Source: Bog-756 sp963841885
GTDB taxonomy: Bacteria > Actinomycetota > Acidimicrobiia > Acidimicrobiales > RAAP-2
Length of the DNA stretch: 64,000 nt
Direction of reading: 5' to 3'
Assembly (NCBI GenBank): GCA_963841885.1
Contig: CAWJEK010000014.1
Location: 248,001-312,000 of the forward strand
The position numbers were made by a program, and so were the translations under genes. This document shows positions 46,434 through 56,710 of this stretch, piece after piece. Position 1 is the first letter of the stretch; each line of letters begins with the position of its first letter. Below the pieces are notes generated by a model. The model did no database searches. It was given only the letters and a program-made list of their open reading frames with translations, and was not told where the DNA came from.

Positions 46434-47084
46434 TCAGCCCAGGACGTTGCAGGTGAGCATGGAGGGCCGACCCGTCAGTGCCAGGACCAGCGCCACCGGG
46501 TCGGCCCGGTCGGACAGCTCGAGCAGCCGCGGCACGACCACCTCCAGTGCCGACGCCGGGGCGCGTGGCGGTAGTCCGCAGGCGAGCTGGATGTCCAGGG
46601 TATGGAGGACGACCTCGACGACCCGGGTCACCAGGTACTGCTCGAAGGGCATCCAGCCGACGAAATGGACGATCACCTGGTCGTCGGGGGTCGTCGCCAC
46701 CCGGTCCAGCGTGGCGGCGATCACGGCGCGGGCCCGGGGCACCGGGTCGGCTCCGGCCGCGACGGCAGCTTCGGAACCCCGCTGGGCTATTCCCTCGTGG
46801 ACGCCCGGAGCGCCGAGGGCCGCCCGGTAGTAGCCGGCGGCGTCGCCCAGGCCGGGGCCCTCCCGGGGAAGGTCGCCGTCGAGGTAGTCGACGATGACGG
46901 TGACGCTGCGCACCAGATGGGCGAAGAGCTCGCGCACGGTCCACCGGTCGGTGGCCGGCCGGTCCCAGTCGGAGGGGGCGATGGCCGTCCCGGTGGCCAG
47001 CAGCTCCGCGGTCGAGTCGACCAGGGCGGAACGCACGCCGCTCGCCCCGGAAGGCGGGGCGGACGACGCCGGGGCGCTACTCAT
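46434..47084 (-). CDS. DinB-fold maleylpyruvate-isomerase-type protein
   Basis: A 216-residue member of the mycothiol-dependent maleylpyruvate isomerase N-domain superfamily. Blocks: WDRPATDRWTVRELFAHLVRSV with a conserved His, then VVEVVLHTLDIQLACGLPPR with the second His. The Ser/Ala-rich first 17 residues are probably disordered. The reaction is unknown; it may be a thiol-dependent transferase. Its ATG forms ATGA with the stop of the upstream secreted-protein gene. Confidence 0.75.
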   Translation of the reverse strand: MSSAPASSAPPSGASGVRSALVDSTAELLATGTAIAPSDWDRPATDRWTVRELFAHLVRSVTVIVDYLDGDLPREGPGLGDAAGYYRAALGAPGVHEGIAQRGSEAAVAAGADPVPRARAVIAATLDRVATTPDDQVIVHFVGWMPFEQYLVTRVVEVVLHTLDIQLACGLPPRAPASALEVVVPRLLELSDRADPVALVLALTGRPSMLTCNVLG

Positions 47085-48109
47085 CCGCAGGCCGATACGT
47101 AGGCGGGGGTGCCCGGCTGCAGCGCCTGCCCCGAATCGGTGGCCACCTCGAGGCACGACTCGTCCACGGCCTGGAACGCACCGGCCGGGATCTGCTTGAG
47201 CTGGTTCACCTCGGTGGCCGTCCAGCGGGTGTCCGCCGTGCCCTGGAAGTACCAGTTGGAGCCGTTGTCGGCCACGATCATCCCGTACGTCTTGAGCGTG
47301 GTGACGACCGTCTGGCAGAACGTCGAACACGCCGAGGCGGGCAGGCTGAAGGACGGGTCGAGGCGGAACCGCGCGCCCATGGGAGGACACGAGGCGTCCG
47401 CCTGGCCCGCTTCGTGGCGCGCCGGCCAGAGGTAGGCCTCCTGGGTGCACGCCACGGTGAAGCGGATGGCGTGGTCCATGGCCCCCGAGGCCACCTCGTC
47501 GTAATTGACCAACCCGGGAAGGATGGGAAGTCCGGCGGCATCGGCCGACGTCCATCCGGCCGGCCGCAGCGCATCGGACCCGAGGCTCCAGATGGCGCCC
47601 GAGCCCGCCTTCGACCTGCCGTGGGGGTGGAAGTGGGTGTCGAACGTCTCGTACAGCGTGCAGGTGGCCGGATCGACCATCAGGGCATGGCGGTCCGAGC
47701 CGTGCTCGATCGGCGTGCCGGCAGACAGCGGGTAGGGGCCGGGATCACTCTCCGAGGCGTAGGTGAAGGCGATCGGGACGAACGGCGTCCCCGACGGGAC
47801 GATCTCCCACGGGATGCCGTAGGGCTTGGTGGGATGGGACGACGGGCCGTAGTCCGGGTGGAGGAAGGTGGTGGATGCCTCCATGGAGGCGAGCCACGTG
47901 GCGCTGTCGGCGTCGACGGGCAATCCCGTGATCGGCGTGTTCCAGACGTCGTCGGCCGGGAAGGCCGGGCACGAGGTGCCCGGGAGGACCGTTCCCGGAT
48001 CGGCCCCGGCCGGCGGGCCGGGGACGAGCCCGGCGGCGACGAACGCCAGGGCGACGACGGCGACCGCCAGGGCGGCCCGACGGCCGGGCCCAACCACCTC
48101 GTCGCGCAT
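47081..48109 (-). CDS. Secreted protein of unknown function
   Basis: A 342-residue exported protein. Residues 1-36 form a signal peptide (RRAALAVAVVALAFVAAGLVPG...AGA). The mature part has a distinctive start (CPAFPADDVWNTPITGLPVDADSATWLAS), His/Asp-rich stretches (TFDTHFHPHGRSKAGSGAIW, GSDRHALMVDP), several cysteines and a C-terminal SACG. It is complete and resembles uncharacterised secreted proteins I have seen in soil bacteria, but I cannot name a family or activity. The conserved Trp, His and Asp residues suggest a carbohydrate-handling or hydrolytic role only weakly. GGAGG lies eight bases before the ATG at 48109. Confidence 0.65.
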   Translation of the reverse strand: MRDEVVGPGRRAALAVAVVALAFVAAGLVPGPPAGADPGTVLPGTSCPAFPADDVWNTPITGLPVDADSATWLASMEASTTFLHPDYGPSSHPTKPYGIPWEIVPSGTPFVPIAFTYASESDPGPYPLSAGTPIEHGSDRHALMVDPATCTLYETFDTHFHPHGRSKAGSGAIWSLGSDALRPAGWTSADAAGLPILPGLVNYDEVASGAMDHAIRFTVACTQEAYLWPARHEAGQADASCPPMGARFRLDPSFSLPASACSTFCQTVVTTLKTYGMIVADNGSNWYFQGTADTRWTATEVNQLKQIPAGAFQAVDESCLEVATDSGQALQPGTPAYVSACG

Positions 48110-48226
48110 CCCGCACACCTCCGCTCTCCCCCCGGGGTCGGGAACTCCCCCGCCCCGACCCACGGTAGACCCGCAGCGCGGCACCCGCAGTCTGCGGGTC
48201 CCGGGCCCCGAACGGGTGGACGGACG

Positions 48227-48232
48227 TAGGGT
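48227..48232 (+). promoter_or_regulatory. -10 box of a probable leaderless promoter for the UbiA gene
   Basis: TAGGGT, a five-base spacer, then GTG at 48238. Confidence 0.45.
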
Positions 48233-48237
48233 GGCCT

Positions 48238-49101
48238 GTGACCCCGGACCGCCCCACCCCGGCGACGGCGCCCCACCGGCCCCTGCTGGGCCTGGTCCGG
48301 GCGTGCCACTTCCAGCCCACCGTGGCGGTCGTCGCCGTCACCACGGCCCTGGCCGCGCTCGCCGGCCGTGGGGCGGCGGGATGTGTCGCCGTCGCCCTCG
48401 CCGTCCTCGCCGGACAACTCTCCACCGGGTGGAGCAACGACTGGTTCGACGCCGGCCGCGACTCCAGTGTCGGCCGCACCGACAAGCCGATCGTGGCCGG
48501 GATGGTCGACGTCGCCACCGTGCGGTTGGCGGCGCTGGTCGCCCTGGCCGCCTGCGTTCCGCTGTCCCTCCTCTCGGGGTGGCGGGCGGCGGTGGTGCAC
48601 CTGGTGGCCGTCGGGTCGGCCTGGTCCTACAACGCCGGGCTCAAGGCCACGGTGGTGAGCCCCCTCCCCTACGCCGTCTCCTTCGCCCTGCTCCCCGCCT
48701 TCGTGACCCTCGGGCTACCCGGCCATCCCTGGCCCCGGCCCGCGGTGATGGTGGCCACCGGACTGCTGGGCGTGGGGGCGCACTTCGTGAACACCCTGGC
48801 CGATCGCGACGACGACGCCCGGTCCGGCATCGCCGGACTGCCCCAACGACTGTCGGCCCGGACCGATCTCCTGGTAGGTGTCGTGCTCCTCGTCGCCTGC
48901 GCCCTCACCATCTGGGCCCTGGGCGGTGGCTCGGCGGTGGCCCGCACGGCGGCGCTCGTGGCGACCCTGGGGGCGGCCGCCATGGTCGTCGTCACCACCC
49001 TGCGCCGGGCACCCCGGGCGGCCTGGTCGTGGACGCTCGTGACCGTGCTCGGATGCGTGGCGGTGTTCGCCGTGGCCCGCCCCGCCCTGGTGAGCGGCTG
49101 A
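48238..49101 (+). CDS. UbiA-family prenyltransferase
   Basis: A 287-residue membrane protein with about eight to nine TM helices. The first Asp-rich motif is NDWFDAGRDSSVGRTDKP (NDxxDxxxD) and the second is NTLADRDDDARSGIAG. UbiA enzymes transfer a polyprenyl group to an aromatic or other acceptor (menaquinone, heme O, polyprenyl-pentose). With no men, cta or dpr neighbours the acceptor is open. The start is the GTG at 48238, five bases after TAGGGT. It is convergent with the TetR gene. Confidence 0.83.
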   Translation: MTPDRPTPATAPHRPLLGLVRACHFQPTVAVVAVTTALAALAGRGAAGCVAVALAVLAGQLSTGWSNDWFDAGRDSSVGRTDKPIVAGMVDVATVRLAALVALAACVPLSLLSGWRAAVVHLVAVGSAWSYNAGLKATVVSPLPYAVSFALLPAFVTLGLPGHPWPRPAVMVATGLLGVGAHFVNTLADRDDDARSGIAGLPQRLSARTDLLVGVVLLVACALTIWALGGGSAVARTAALVATLGAAAMVVVTTLRRAPRAAWSWTLVTVLGCVAVFAVARPALVSG

Positions 49102-49178
49102 CCGTCCGGGAAGGGCTCCGACACGGGGCGTGCAACGACCATTGCCAAAGCAGGCAACTTCTGATTGCCATTTGCGGC

Positions 49179-49208
49179 CCGCCACTGCATACTGGCAGCA
49201 GGTGGCGG
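49179..49208. terminator. Imperfect hairpin in the convergent UbiA/TetR gap
   Basis: A seven-base stem (CCGCCAC at 49179-49185 with GTGGCGG at 49202-49208), an inner TGC/GCA pairing, and a bulged loop. It lies between the UbiA stop (49101) and TetR stop (49248), so a bidirectional terminator is plausible. There is no U-run. Confidence 0.4.
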
Positions 49209-49229
49209 ATCCACCCGGCGGATCCACCG
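49204..49229. repeat. Tandem 13-base duplication
   Basis: Two adjacent 13-base copies beginning GGCGGATCCACC that differ only in the last base, inside the UbiA/TetR gap. Each contains the palindrome GGATCC, so the pair can fold into a short hairpin. A role in termination is possible. Confidence 0.5.
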
Positions 49230-49247
49230 GGGCCCGGGTAGCGGCGG

Positions 49248-50036
49248 CTACTCGGGGTTTCCGGCGCCGGAGTGGCCGGTCGGAGACCAGTCGGCCACCT
49301 GCTCGACGAGTTCCGTGAGTTGGCCCACGAGAGCTTCGAGTCCGAGGGACAGCAGCGACCATTCCTGCTCGTCGCCGTCCGCACCCGTCGGCAGCACGAT
49401 GCCGTGCACCCGGTCCGGGTCGATGCGGTCCCAGATGGCGAACCCCTCGACCATCGAGATGGCCAGCATGGACAGCTGCCGCACCGTGAGACCGCTGCGC
49501 ATCCGGATACCCAGCAGTTCGAAGGACTGTTCGAACACGAACTCCCACCGGACGCAGTACACCTCGTAGGCCCGCCGGACACTCTCCGCCGCCGGAGTCC
49601 CACCCTCCCGGGGGAGTTTCGACACCGACAACCCCCTCAGCCCCATGTTGAGGGCGGCCTTGCGCGAGTGGGTGACGGCGTTGACATGGGCGGCACAGGC
49701 CACCCGGATGACTTCCCGCGTAGCGGCCCGACGGCCCTCCAGGGTGTCGAGGTCAGCGGTGGACAGCACATCGGCCGCGGCCCGGACGGTCTCCTCCGCT
49801 CCGGCCCGGTCGAGGTTCTCGAGGGCGGCGGACAGCACGTCGGCCTGGTAGTCGGCCATGTCGGTCCAGATCCGGCCGATGACCGAGGCATTGGTGATCC
49901 GGATGCCCCGCTCCTCGGCGACCCGGTCGAAGACCCGTTTGAAGGTGAGCCGCTCGGTGCCGCGGGCCAGCCCCTCGTCGATCAGGATGTCGAGCCCGGC
50001 CTCGACCAGGAGGTCGCGGAGCTCGTCACGTCGCAT
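49248..50036 (-). CDS. TetR-like transcriptional regulator
   Basis: A 262-residue all-helical protein. The N-terminal part is TetR-like: RRDELRDLLVEAGLDILIDEG, then RLTFKRVFDRVAEERGIRITNASVIGRIW as the HTH. The C-terminal ligand domain is long (about 190 residues) and ends SLGLEALVGQLTELVEQV. TetR proteins are usually repressors of adjacent genes. The divergent neighbour is the neocarzinostatin-like secreted protein across 219 bases, a possible target along with itself. No clear dyad operator was found. Start ATG 50036. Confidence 0.72.
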   Translation of the reverse strand: MRRDELRDLLVEAGLDILIDEGLARGTERLTFKRVFDRVAEERGIRITNASVIGRIWTDMADYQADVLSAALENLDRAGAEETVRAAADVLSTADLDTLEGRRAATREVIRVACAAHVNAVTHSRKAALNMGLRGLSVSKLPREGGTPAAESVRRAYEVYCVRWEFVFEQSFELLGIRMRSGLTVRQLSMLAISMVEGFAIWDRIDPDRVHGIVLPTGADGDEQEWSLLSLGLEALVGQLTELVEQVADWSPTGHSGAGNPE

Positions 50037-50255
50037 CGTCGCAATATAGGTGTCCAACCGGGACGACAGGAACAGGTGGATCCACCTGTCCGTCGGCGAC
50101 CCGGTCGGATCGGCACCACCGGTCCCCTGAGCGCGAGTGCGCCTGACGAGTCCGTAACGCTCGGCGTCGACGATCGTTTGGACGGACAGCGGGCCACACC
50201 CCATCGATGGCGGGGGTGGCCGGTGGATGAGGGGCCCGAGCGAACGGAGGACGAT

Positions 50256-50702
50256 ATGCGCAGCACATCTGTACGGACCGGCATCCTCGCCGCCACGGCC
50301 CTGGTGGCCGCGGCCGCACCCCTGGCTCTGGCGGCCTCCGCCGGGGCGGTCACGTCGACCCCCCCGGTGATCACCGCCCACCCCGACGACGTGATGGTGA
50401 ACACCACGACGAAGCTGGTGGGAACCGGGTTCCCCGCGCACGCCACCGTGCACATCGACGAGTGCGGGGCGACGTCGTGGGTGGTGCCGAACAGCCCGTG
50501 CGACACGACGAACGCGGTGACGGTCACGACCAACGGCAAGGGGAAGTTCAAGGTCACGTTCACCGTGCAGGCGTGCAGTTCCACGCCCCCCACCGGCCCC
50601 GCCGGACTGTCCATGCGCTGCTACATCGGGGTGCCCCGACCCACGGGCATCGACACGGTCGAACTGCAGCCCTACACCCCCATCGTCGTCACGTACCCCT
50701 GA
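50256..50702 (+). CDS. Secreted neocarzinostatin-like protein
   Basis: A 148-residue exported protein. The signal peptide spans about residues 1-31 (LAATALVAAAAPLALAASAGA). The mature part is a single beta-sandwich with the neocarzinostatin-family layout: a start like VTSTPPVITAHPDDVMVNTT, KLVGTGFPAHATVHIDEC, a cysteine pair around WVVPNSPCDTT, VTVTTNGKGKFKVTFTVQAC and a second pair at RCY. Enediyne apoproteins bind a chromophore, but no enediyne polyketide genes are here, so this is probably a general member. CGGAGGACGAT gives a strong ribosome site. Divergent from the TetR gene. Confidence 0.75.
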   Translation: MRSTSVRTGILAATALVAAAAPLALAASAGAVTSTPPVITAHPDDVMVNTTTKLVGTGFPAHATVHIDECGATSWVVPNSPCDTTNAVTVTTNGKGKFKVTFTVQACSSTPPTGPAGLSMRCYIGVPRPTGIDTVELQPYTPIVVTYP

Positions 50703-50718
50703 CGTCCGGCGACCGGGC

Positions 50719-52000
50719 TCAGCGACGCCTGGCCAGGTAGGCGCGGTAGCCCTCCGCCAGGGCCAGCAGTTCGGGGTCGGCGTCGAACCGGGGCCGGAAG
50801 GCCTGCCAGGCCGCCTCGCGCTTGGCCGGGATGTACTCCGTCGGCCAGTAGCCCTCGTGCGGTCGGTAGCCCTTCAGGACGTTGCGGGCCACGGTGGCCT
50901 TGTGGACCTCGTCCACGCCGTCGGCGATCCCCATGGTGGGCGCCCCGGCATACATCGCCTGGAGTGGTGTGAGGTCGGTCGTGCCCAGGGAGCCCATGAT
51001 GTGCAGCGCGTTGTACGACACGTCGCGCAGCACCTTGGCCATCGTGAACTTGACGGTGGCGATGTCGGTGCGGCACTCCTGCGTGCTCGAGTGGTCGATC
51101 TTCCAGGCCGTCTCGAGCACCAGGAGGCGCAGCATCCGGATCTGGGCATAGGAGTCGGCGATGCGTTCCTGGACCATCTGGTGCTCGCCGATGATCCGGC
51201 CGTGTGACTCGCGGCTGAGCGCCCGTTCGCACATCATGTCGAAGGCCAGACGGCACTGGGCGATGGTCCGCATGGCGTGGTGGATCCGACCTCCGCCCAA
51301 CCGGCGTTGGGCGAGCACCTTGGCTCCGTCCTCGGGCCCGAGCAGGTGGTCCAGGGGCACCCGGACCTCGTTGTAGATGATGTGGTTGTGGTTACGGGGC
51401 TCCGGCTGGATCTCGACACCGGGCGTGTCGCGGGGCACCACGAACATTCCGTTGGTGCACATCACGAAGAGGATGTCGGCGACCCGGCCGGCGCTCGTGA
51501 ACCACTTCTCGCCGTTGATGACCCACTCGTCGCCGTCCCGGACGGCACGGGTGCGGAAGAGGTTGGGATCCGAGCCGCCCTGGGGCTCGGTCATCGAATA
51601 GGCCGACCACAGCTCCTGATCGAGCATGGGACGCAGCCAACGCTCCTTCTGCTCCTCGGTTCCGTAGGCGGCGAGCATCTCCATGTTGCCGGTGTCCGGG
51701 CGCGGCCGCACCGAACATCTGCGGGGCCGAGGGGTACCGGCCCAGGATCTCGTTGAGGAGAGCGAGCTGGAGCTGTCCGTAGCCCGGGCCCCCGAGGTCC
51801 TGGTCGAGGAAGATGGCCCAGAGGCCCTGGTCCTTGACCTGCTGCTGCAGGCCCCGGACGAGGTCCCGGATCTTCGGCTCCCGGGAGCGGACGGCGTACG
51901 GGAAGACGTACTCGAGCGGCTCGACCTCCTCGCGGCAGAACTGCTCCACCCAGTCCAGCTTCCGCTGGTAGTCGGGGTCCGTCGAGAAGTCCCAGCCCAT
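50719..52000 (-). CDS. Acyl-CoA dehydrogenase (frameshifted)
   Basis: A reconstructed protein of about 426 residues of the acyl-CoA dehydrogenase family. The N-terminal part (MGWDFSTDPDYQRKLDWVEQ ... FLDQDLGGPGYGQLQLALLN) runs in one frame to about 51700. The rest (DTGNMEMLAAYGTEEQKERW, SAYSMTEPQGGSDPNLF, DEWVINGEKWFTSAGRVADI, ending AEGYRAYLARR) is in another. Removing one G from the run at 51698-51700 joins them as AAAPDTGNMEM. GGAGG precedes the ATG at 52000. It resembles FadE-type enzymes acting on CoA esters of steroid or branched substrates; it may have a partner elsewhere. Confidence 0.85.
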
Positions 52001-52133
52001 CGTGCCTCCTTTTCCCGGTGCCGGCCCGACGGCCGTCCGCGGCTCACGCTAGGCGGGAGGCGATCCAGCCGCGCCCGCCCTGTCGCGGCGGGTCCGTCAG
52101 CCGGGCGTCGGGCTCCGGCGGTTGCCCATCCCC

Positions 52134-52139
52134 TACTAT
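52134..52139 (+). promoter_or_regulatory. -10 box of a probable leaderless promoter for the HTH gene
   Basis: TACTAT, a six-base spacer, then ATG at 52146. It is among the best matches to the consensus in the window. Confidence 0.55.
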
Positions 52140-52145
52140 TTCGCC

Positions 52146-52517
52146 ATGGACGGTCCGATCGAGCGGGTGATCGCCGATGTCCTCCGGTATCGGGTGGCGA
52201 CCCGGCTCCTCATCGAGGGACTCGAGAACCAGGTCACGTCCAGTGACGAGGACATCGAGCTCCTGCGCAACGGGATCACCATGGAGGCCAAGATGCGCCA
52301 GTCGGACTCCGCGACGCTCAGCCGGGATCTGACCCAGCGACTCGAGGCGTTCGAGGAGGCCCGTCGGGACATCCGCCTGTCGGTGACGGCGGCCCTGCGC
52401 GACGAGGGACTGTCGGCCGCCGAGATCGGCGAGCTGTTCGGGGTGACCCGCCAGCTCGCCAGTCGATTCGCCCGGGAGGCGAAGGCGGCCCACGAGTCGG
52501 GCGACTCCGGCTCCTGA
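52146..52517 (+). CDS. Small HTH DNA-binding protein
   Basis: A 123-residue protein. Helical N-terminal half (ERVIADVLRYRVATRLLIEGL, LLRNGITMEAKMRQSD), then a coil (LTQRLEAFEEARRDIRLSV). The C-terminal half is a helix-turn-helix, EGLSAAEIGELFGVTRQLASRFAREA, similar to sigma-70 region 4 or WhiA/MerR-type helices. There is no recognised effector domain. It may be a local regulator of the downstream small membrane gene or lon, or a nucleoid-type protein; this is inference. It starts six bases after a strong TACTAT box. Confidence 0.65.
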   Translation: MDGPIERVIADVLRYRVATRLLIEGLENQVTSSDEDIELLRNGITMEAKMRQSDSATLSRDLTQRLEAFEEARRDIRLSVTAALRDEGLSAAEIGELFGVTRQLASRFAREAKAAHESGDSGS

Positions 52518-52697
52518 GAGGCGGCGCCGACTCCGGACATCCTCGAGCGTCCTGTCCCCCGGGCTGCGCCACTCCCGGGATCGGAAACGGCTGGCGGTAC
52601 CGACCCGACCCCCCGGAGGCTTCGACAACACCGGGTGCCGGTTTGGCGCCGGGGGCTCCGGGCATCGTCAAGGGCGAACCCAGACGAGGAGGGTGCA

Positions 52698-52919
52698 ATG
52701 GGAACCGGAACGATCGTGCTGATCACCGTGATCGCCGCCGTGGTGGCGTTGTCGGTGACCGTGGTCCCCATCGTCCTGATGCTCCGCTCGGAGCACCGGG
52801 ACCTGCATGGAGGAGCCCGCGAATGGATGCGCCGGCACCGCCGTCGGCCGAACTCGGTCTTCGAGGTGCCACGTACGTTCAACCAGACGTCCGAAGAGGA
52901 GTTCCAGGAGCGCGTCTGA
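52698..52919 (+). CDS. Small single-TM membrane protein
   Basis: A 73-residue protein. A TM helix spans about residues 4-29 (IVLITVIAAVVALSVTVVPIVLML). A positively charged cytosolic tail follows (SEHRDLHGGAREWMRRHRRR), ending with an acidic segment (NQTSEEEFQERV). The charge pattern gives an N-out or C-in orientation. GAGGAGGG precedes the ATG. It lies 117 bases upstream of lon on the same strand. Function unknown. Confidence 0.6.
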   Translation: MGTGTIVLITVIAAVVALSVTVVPIVLMLRSEHRDLHGGAREWMRRHRRRPNSVFEVPRTFNQTSEEEFQERV

Positions 52920-53036
52920 CCAGCTCAGCGGCCGCCGGACCGGCCCGAGAGGGCCGATCCGGCCGGTGGAGGGGAATATACGTTCGCTTCCACTGTTGAT
53001 CCATCCGCGAGTAACGCGGAGACATCTGGAGGAACA

Positions 53037-55445
<2,409 letters not shown>

Positions 55446-55479
55446 CGAGGCCGGGTCCCGGCCCGTCCGTCCGCTGCAC

Positions 55480-55485
55480 TACGTT
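55480..55485 (+). promoter_or_regulatory. -10 box of a probable leaderless promoter for RNase D
   Basis: TACGTT, a seven-base spacer, then GTG at 55493. It lies 34 bases after the lon stop, so the nuclease has its own promoter. Confidence 0.4.
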
Positions 55486-55492
55486 CGTCCCG

Positions 55493-56674
55493 GTGGCCGA
55501 CGATGAGATACCCGAGCTGATCACGGAGGCGGATCGGCTCGAGGTGCTCTGCGAGGCCGTGGCGGGCGAGGAGTACTACGCCCTGGACACCGAGTTCCAC
55601 ACGGAGCGCACGTACTGGCCCAAGCTCGCCCTGATCCAGATGGCGTGGCGGGACAAGGTGGCGTTGGTCGACCCGCTGGCGGTCGACCCGACGCCTCTCG
55701 GTCGGGTATTCGAGGGCCCGGGCACCGCCGTCGCCCACGCCGCCGGCCAGGACCTCGACATCCTCCGGACGGCGTGCGGCGTCGCTCCCGTCCGAGTCTT
55801 CGACACCCAGGTCGCCGCCGGGTTCCTCGGGATGTCGTCGCCGTCCCTGGCCCGGCTGGTCGACCTCGTGCTCGGGGTGAGCCTGGCCAAGGGGGATCAG
55901 CTCTCCGACTGGCTCCACCGACCGCTACCGGAGTCCCAGCTGGCCTACGCCGCGGCCGACGTCGCGCACCTCCTGCGGCTCCGCTCCGTGATGGTCGACC
56001 GCCTCGAGCAACGCGGGCGGCTGGACTGGGCGATCGAGGAGTGCAGCCTCGTCCTGCCGGGCCAGCGCCGCCACGTGGTGCCCGAGGAGGCCTGGTGGAA
56101 GGTGGGCGACGTTCGCCGGCTGTCCGGCCGGTCCCGGGGGGTGGCCCAGGAGTTGGCGGCCTGGCGCGAGCGTCGGGCGGCCGCCGTCGACCGGCCACGC
56201 CGCAGTGTGCTCTCGGACCTGGCCATCCTGACCATCGCCCAGCGCCCGCCCCGCAACCGCCAGGAGCTCGAGAAGCTCCGGGGGGTGGACGCCCGGAGCC
56301 TGGCCAAGGGTGGGGCGGCCGAGATCCTCGAAGCGGTCGAACGGGGTCGCGAGCTCGGTCACGACGATCTCCGCCTGCCACCGGACGCCGCCGAGTCGAA
56401 GGCGTCCCAGGTGGCGGTGGCCGTGTGCGCCGGACTCGTGCGTCAGATCGCCGACGAGCTCGACTTCGACCAGGGGCTCCTCGCCACCCGGTCCGACATC
56501 GCCCTGCTGGTCGTGGGCGAACCGAGCCGGCTCGACCACGGCTGGCGCCGTGACCTCGCCGGCGCCCCCATCCGTCGATTGCTGACCGGTCAGGTGGCGG
56601 CCGCCTTCGACGACGGGAAGCTGGTCATCGAGGCGCGCTCCCACCGACCCGACGCGGGCGACCCGGCACGCTGA
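55493..56674 (+). CDS. rnd: Ribonuclease D (DEDD exonuclease with HRDC domain)
   Basis: A 393-residue 3'-5' exoribonuclease. DEDD motifs: ALDTEFHTE (Asp32, Glu34), HAAGQDLDIL and YAAADVAHLL. The HRDC domain (about 205-285) includes DLAILTIAQRPPRNRQELEKLRG. A C-terminal extra domain of about 100 residues (LVRQIADELDFDQGLLATRSDIALLV) is common in actinobacterial forms. It trims the 3' ends of stable RNA precursors. The GTG at 55493 follows TACGTT by seven bases, so it is probably leaderless. Confidence 0.88.
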   Translation: MADDEIPELITEADRLEVLCEAVAGEEYYALDTEFHTERTYWPKLALIQMAWRDKVALVDPLAVDPTPLGRVFEGPGTAVAHAAGQDLDILRTACGVAPVRVFDTQVAAGFLGMSSPSLARLVDLVLGVSLAKGDQLSDWLHRPLPESQLAYAAADVAHLLRLRSVMVDRLEQRGRLDWAIEECSLVLPGQRRHVVPEEAWWKVGDVRRLSGRSRGVAQELAAWRERRAAAVDRPRRSVLSDLAILTIAQRPPRNRQELEKLRGVDARSLAKGGAAEILEAVERGRELGHDDLRLPPDAAESKASQVAVAVCAGLVRQIADELDFDQGLLATRSDIALLVVGEPSRLDHGWRRDLAGAPIRRLLTGQVAAAFDDGKLVIEARSHRPDAGDPAR

Positions 56675-56710
56675 CCGGGCCTCGGGGTGTACCGCGGCGG
56701 TGCTACGTGG

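Noticed and set aside
50256..50702. Enediyne antibiotic biosynthesis locus
   Set aside because: No enediyne polyketide synthase, thioesterase or tailoring genes surround it.
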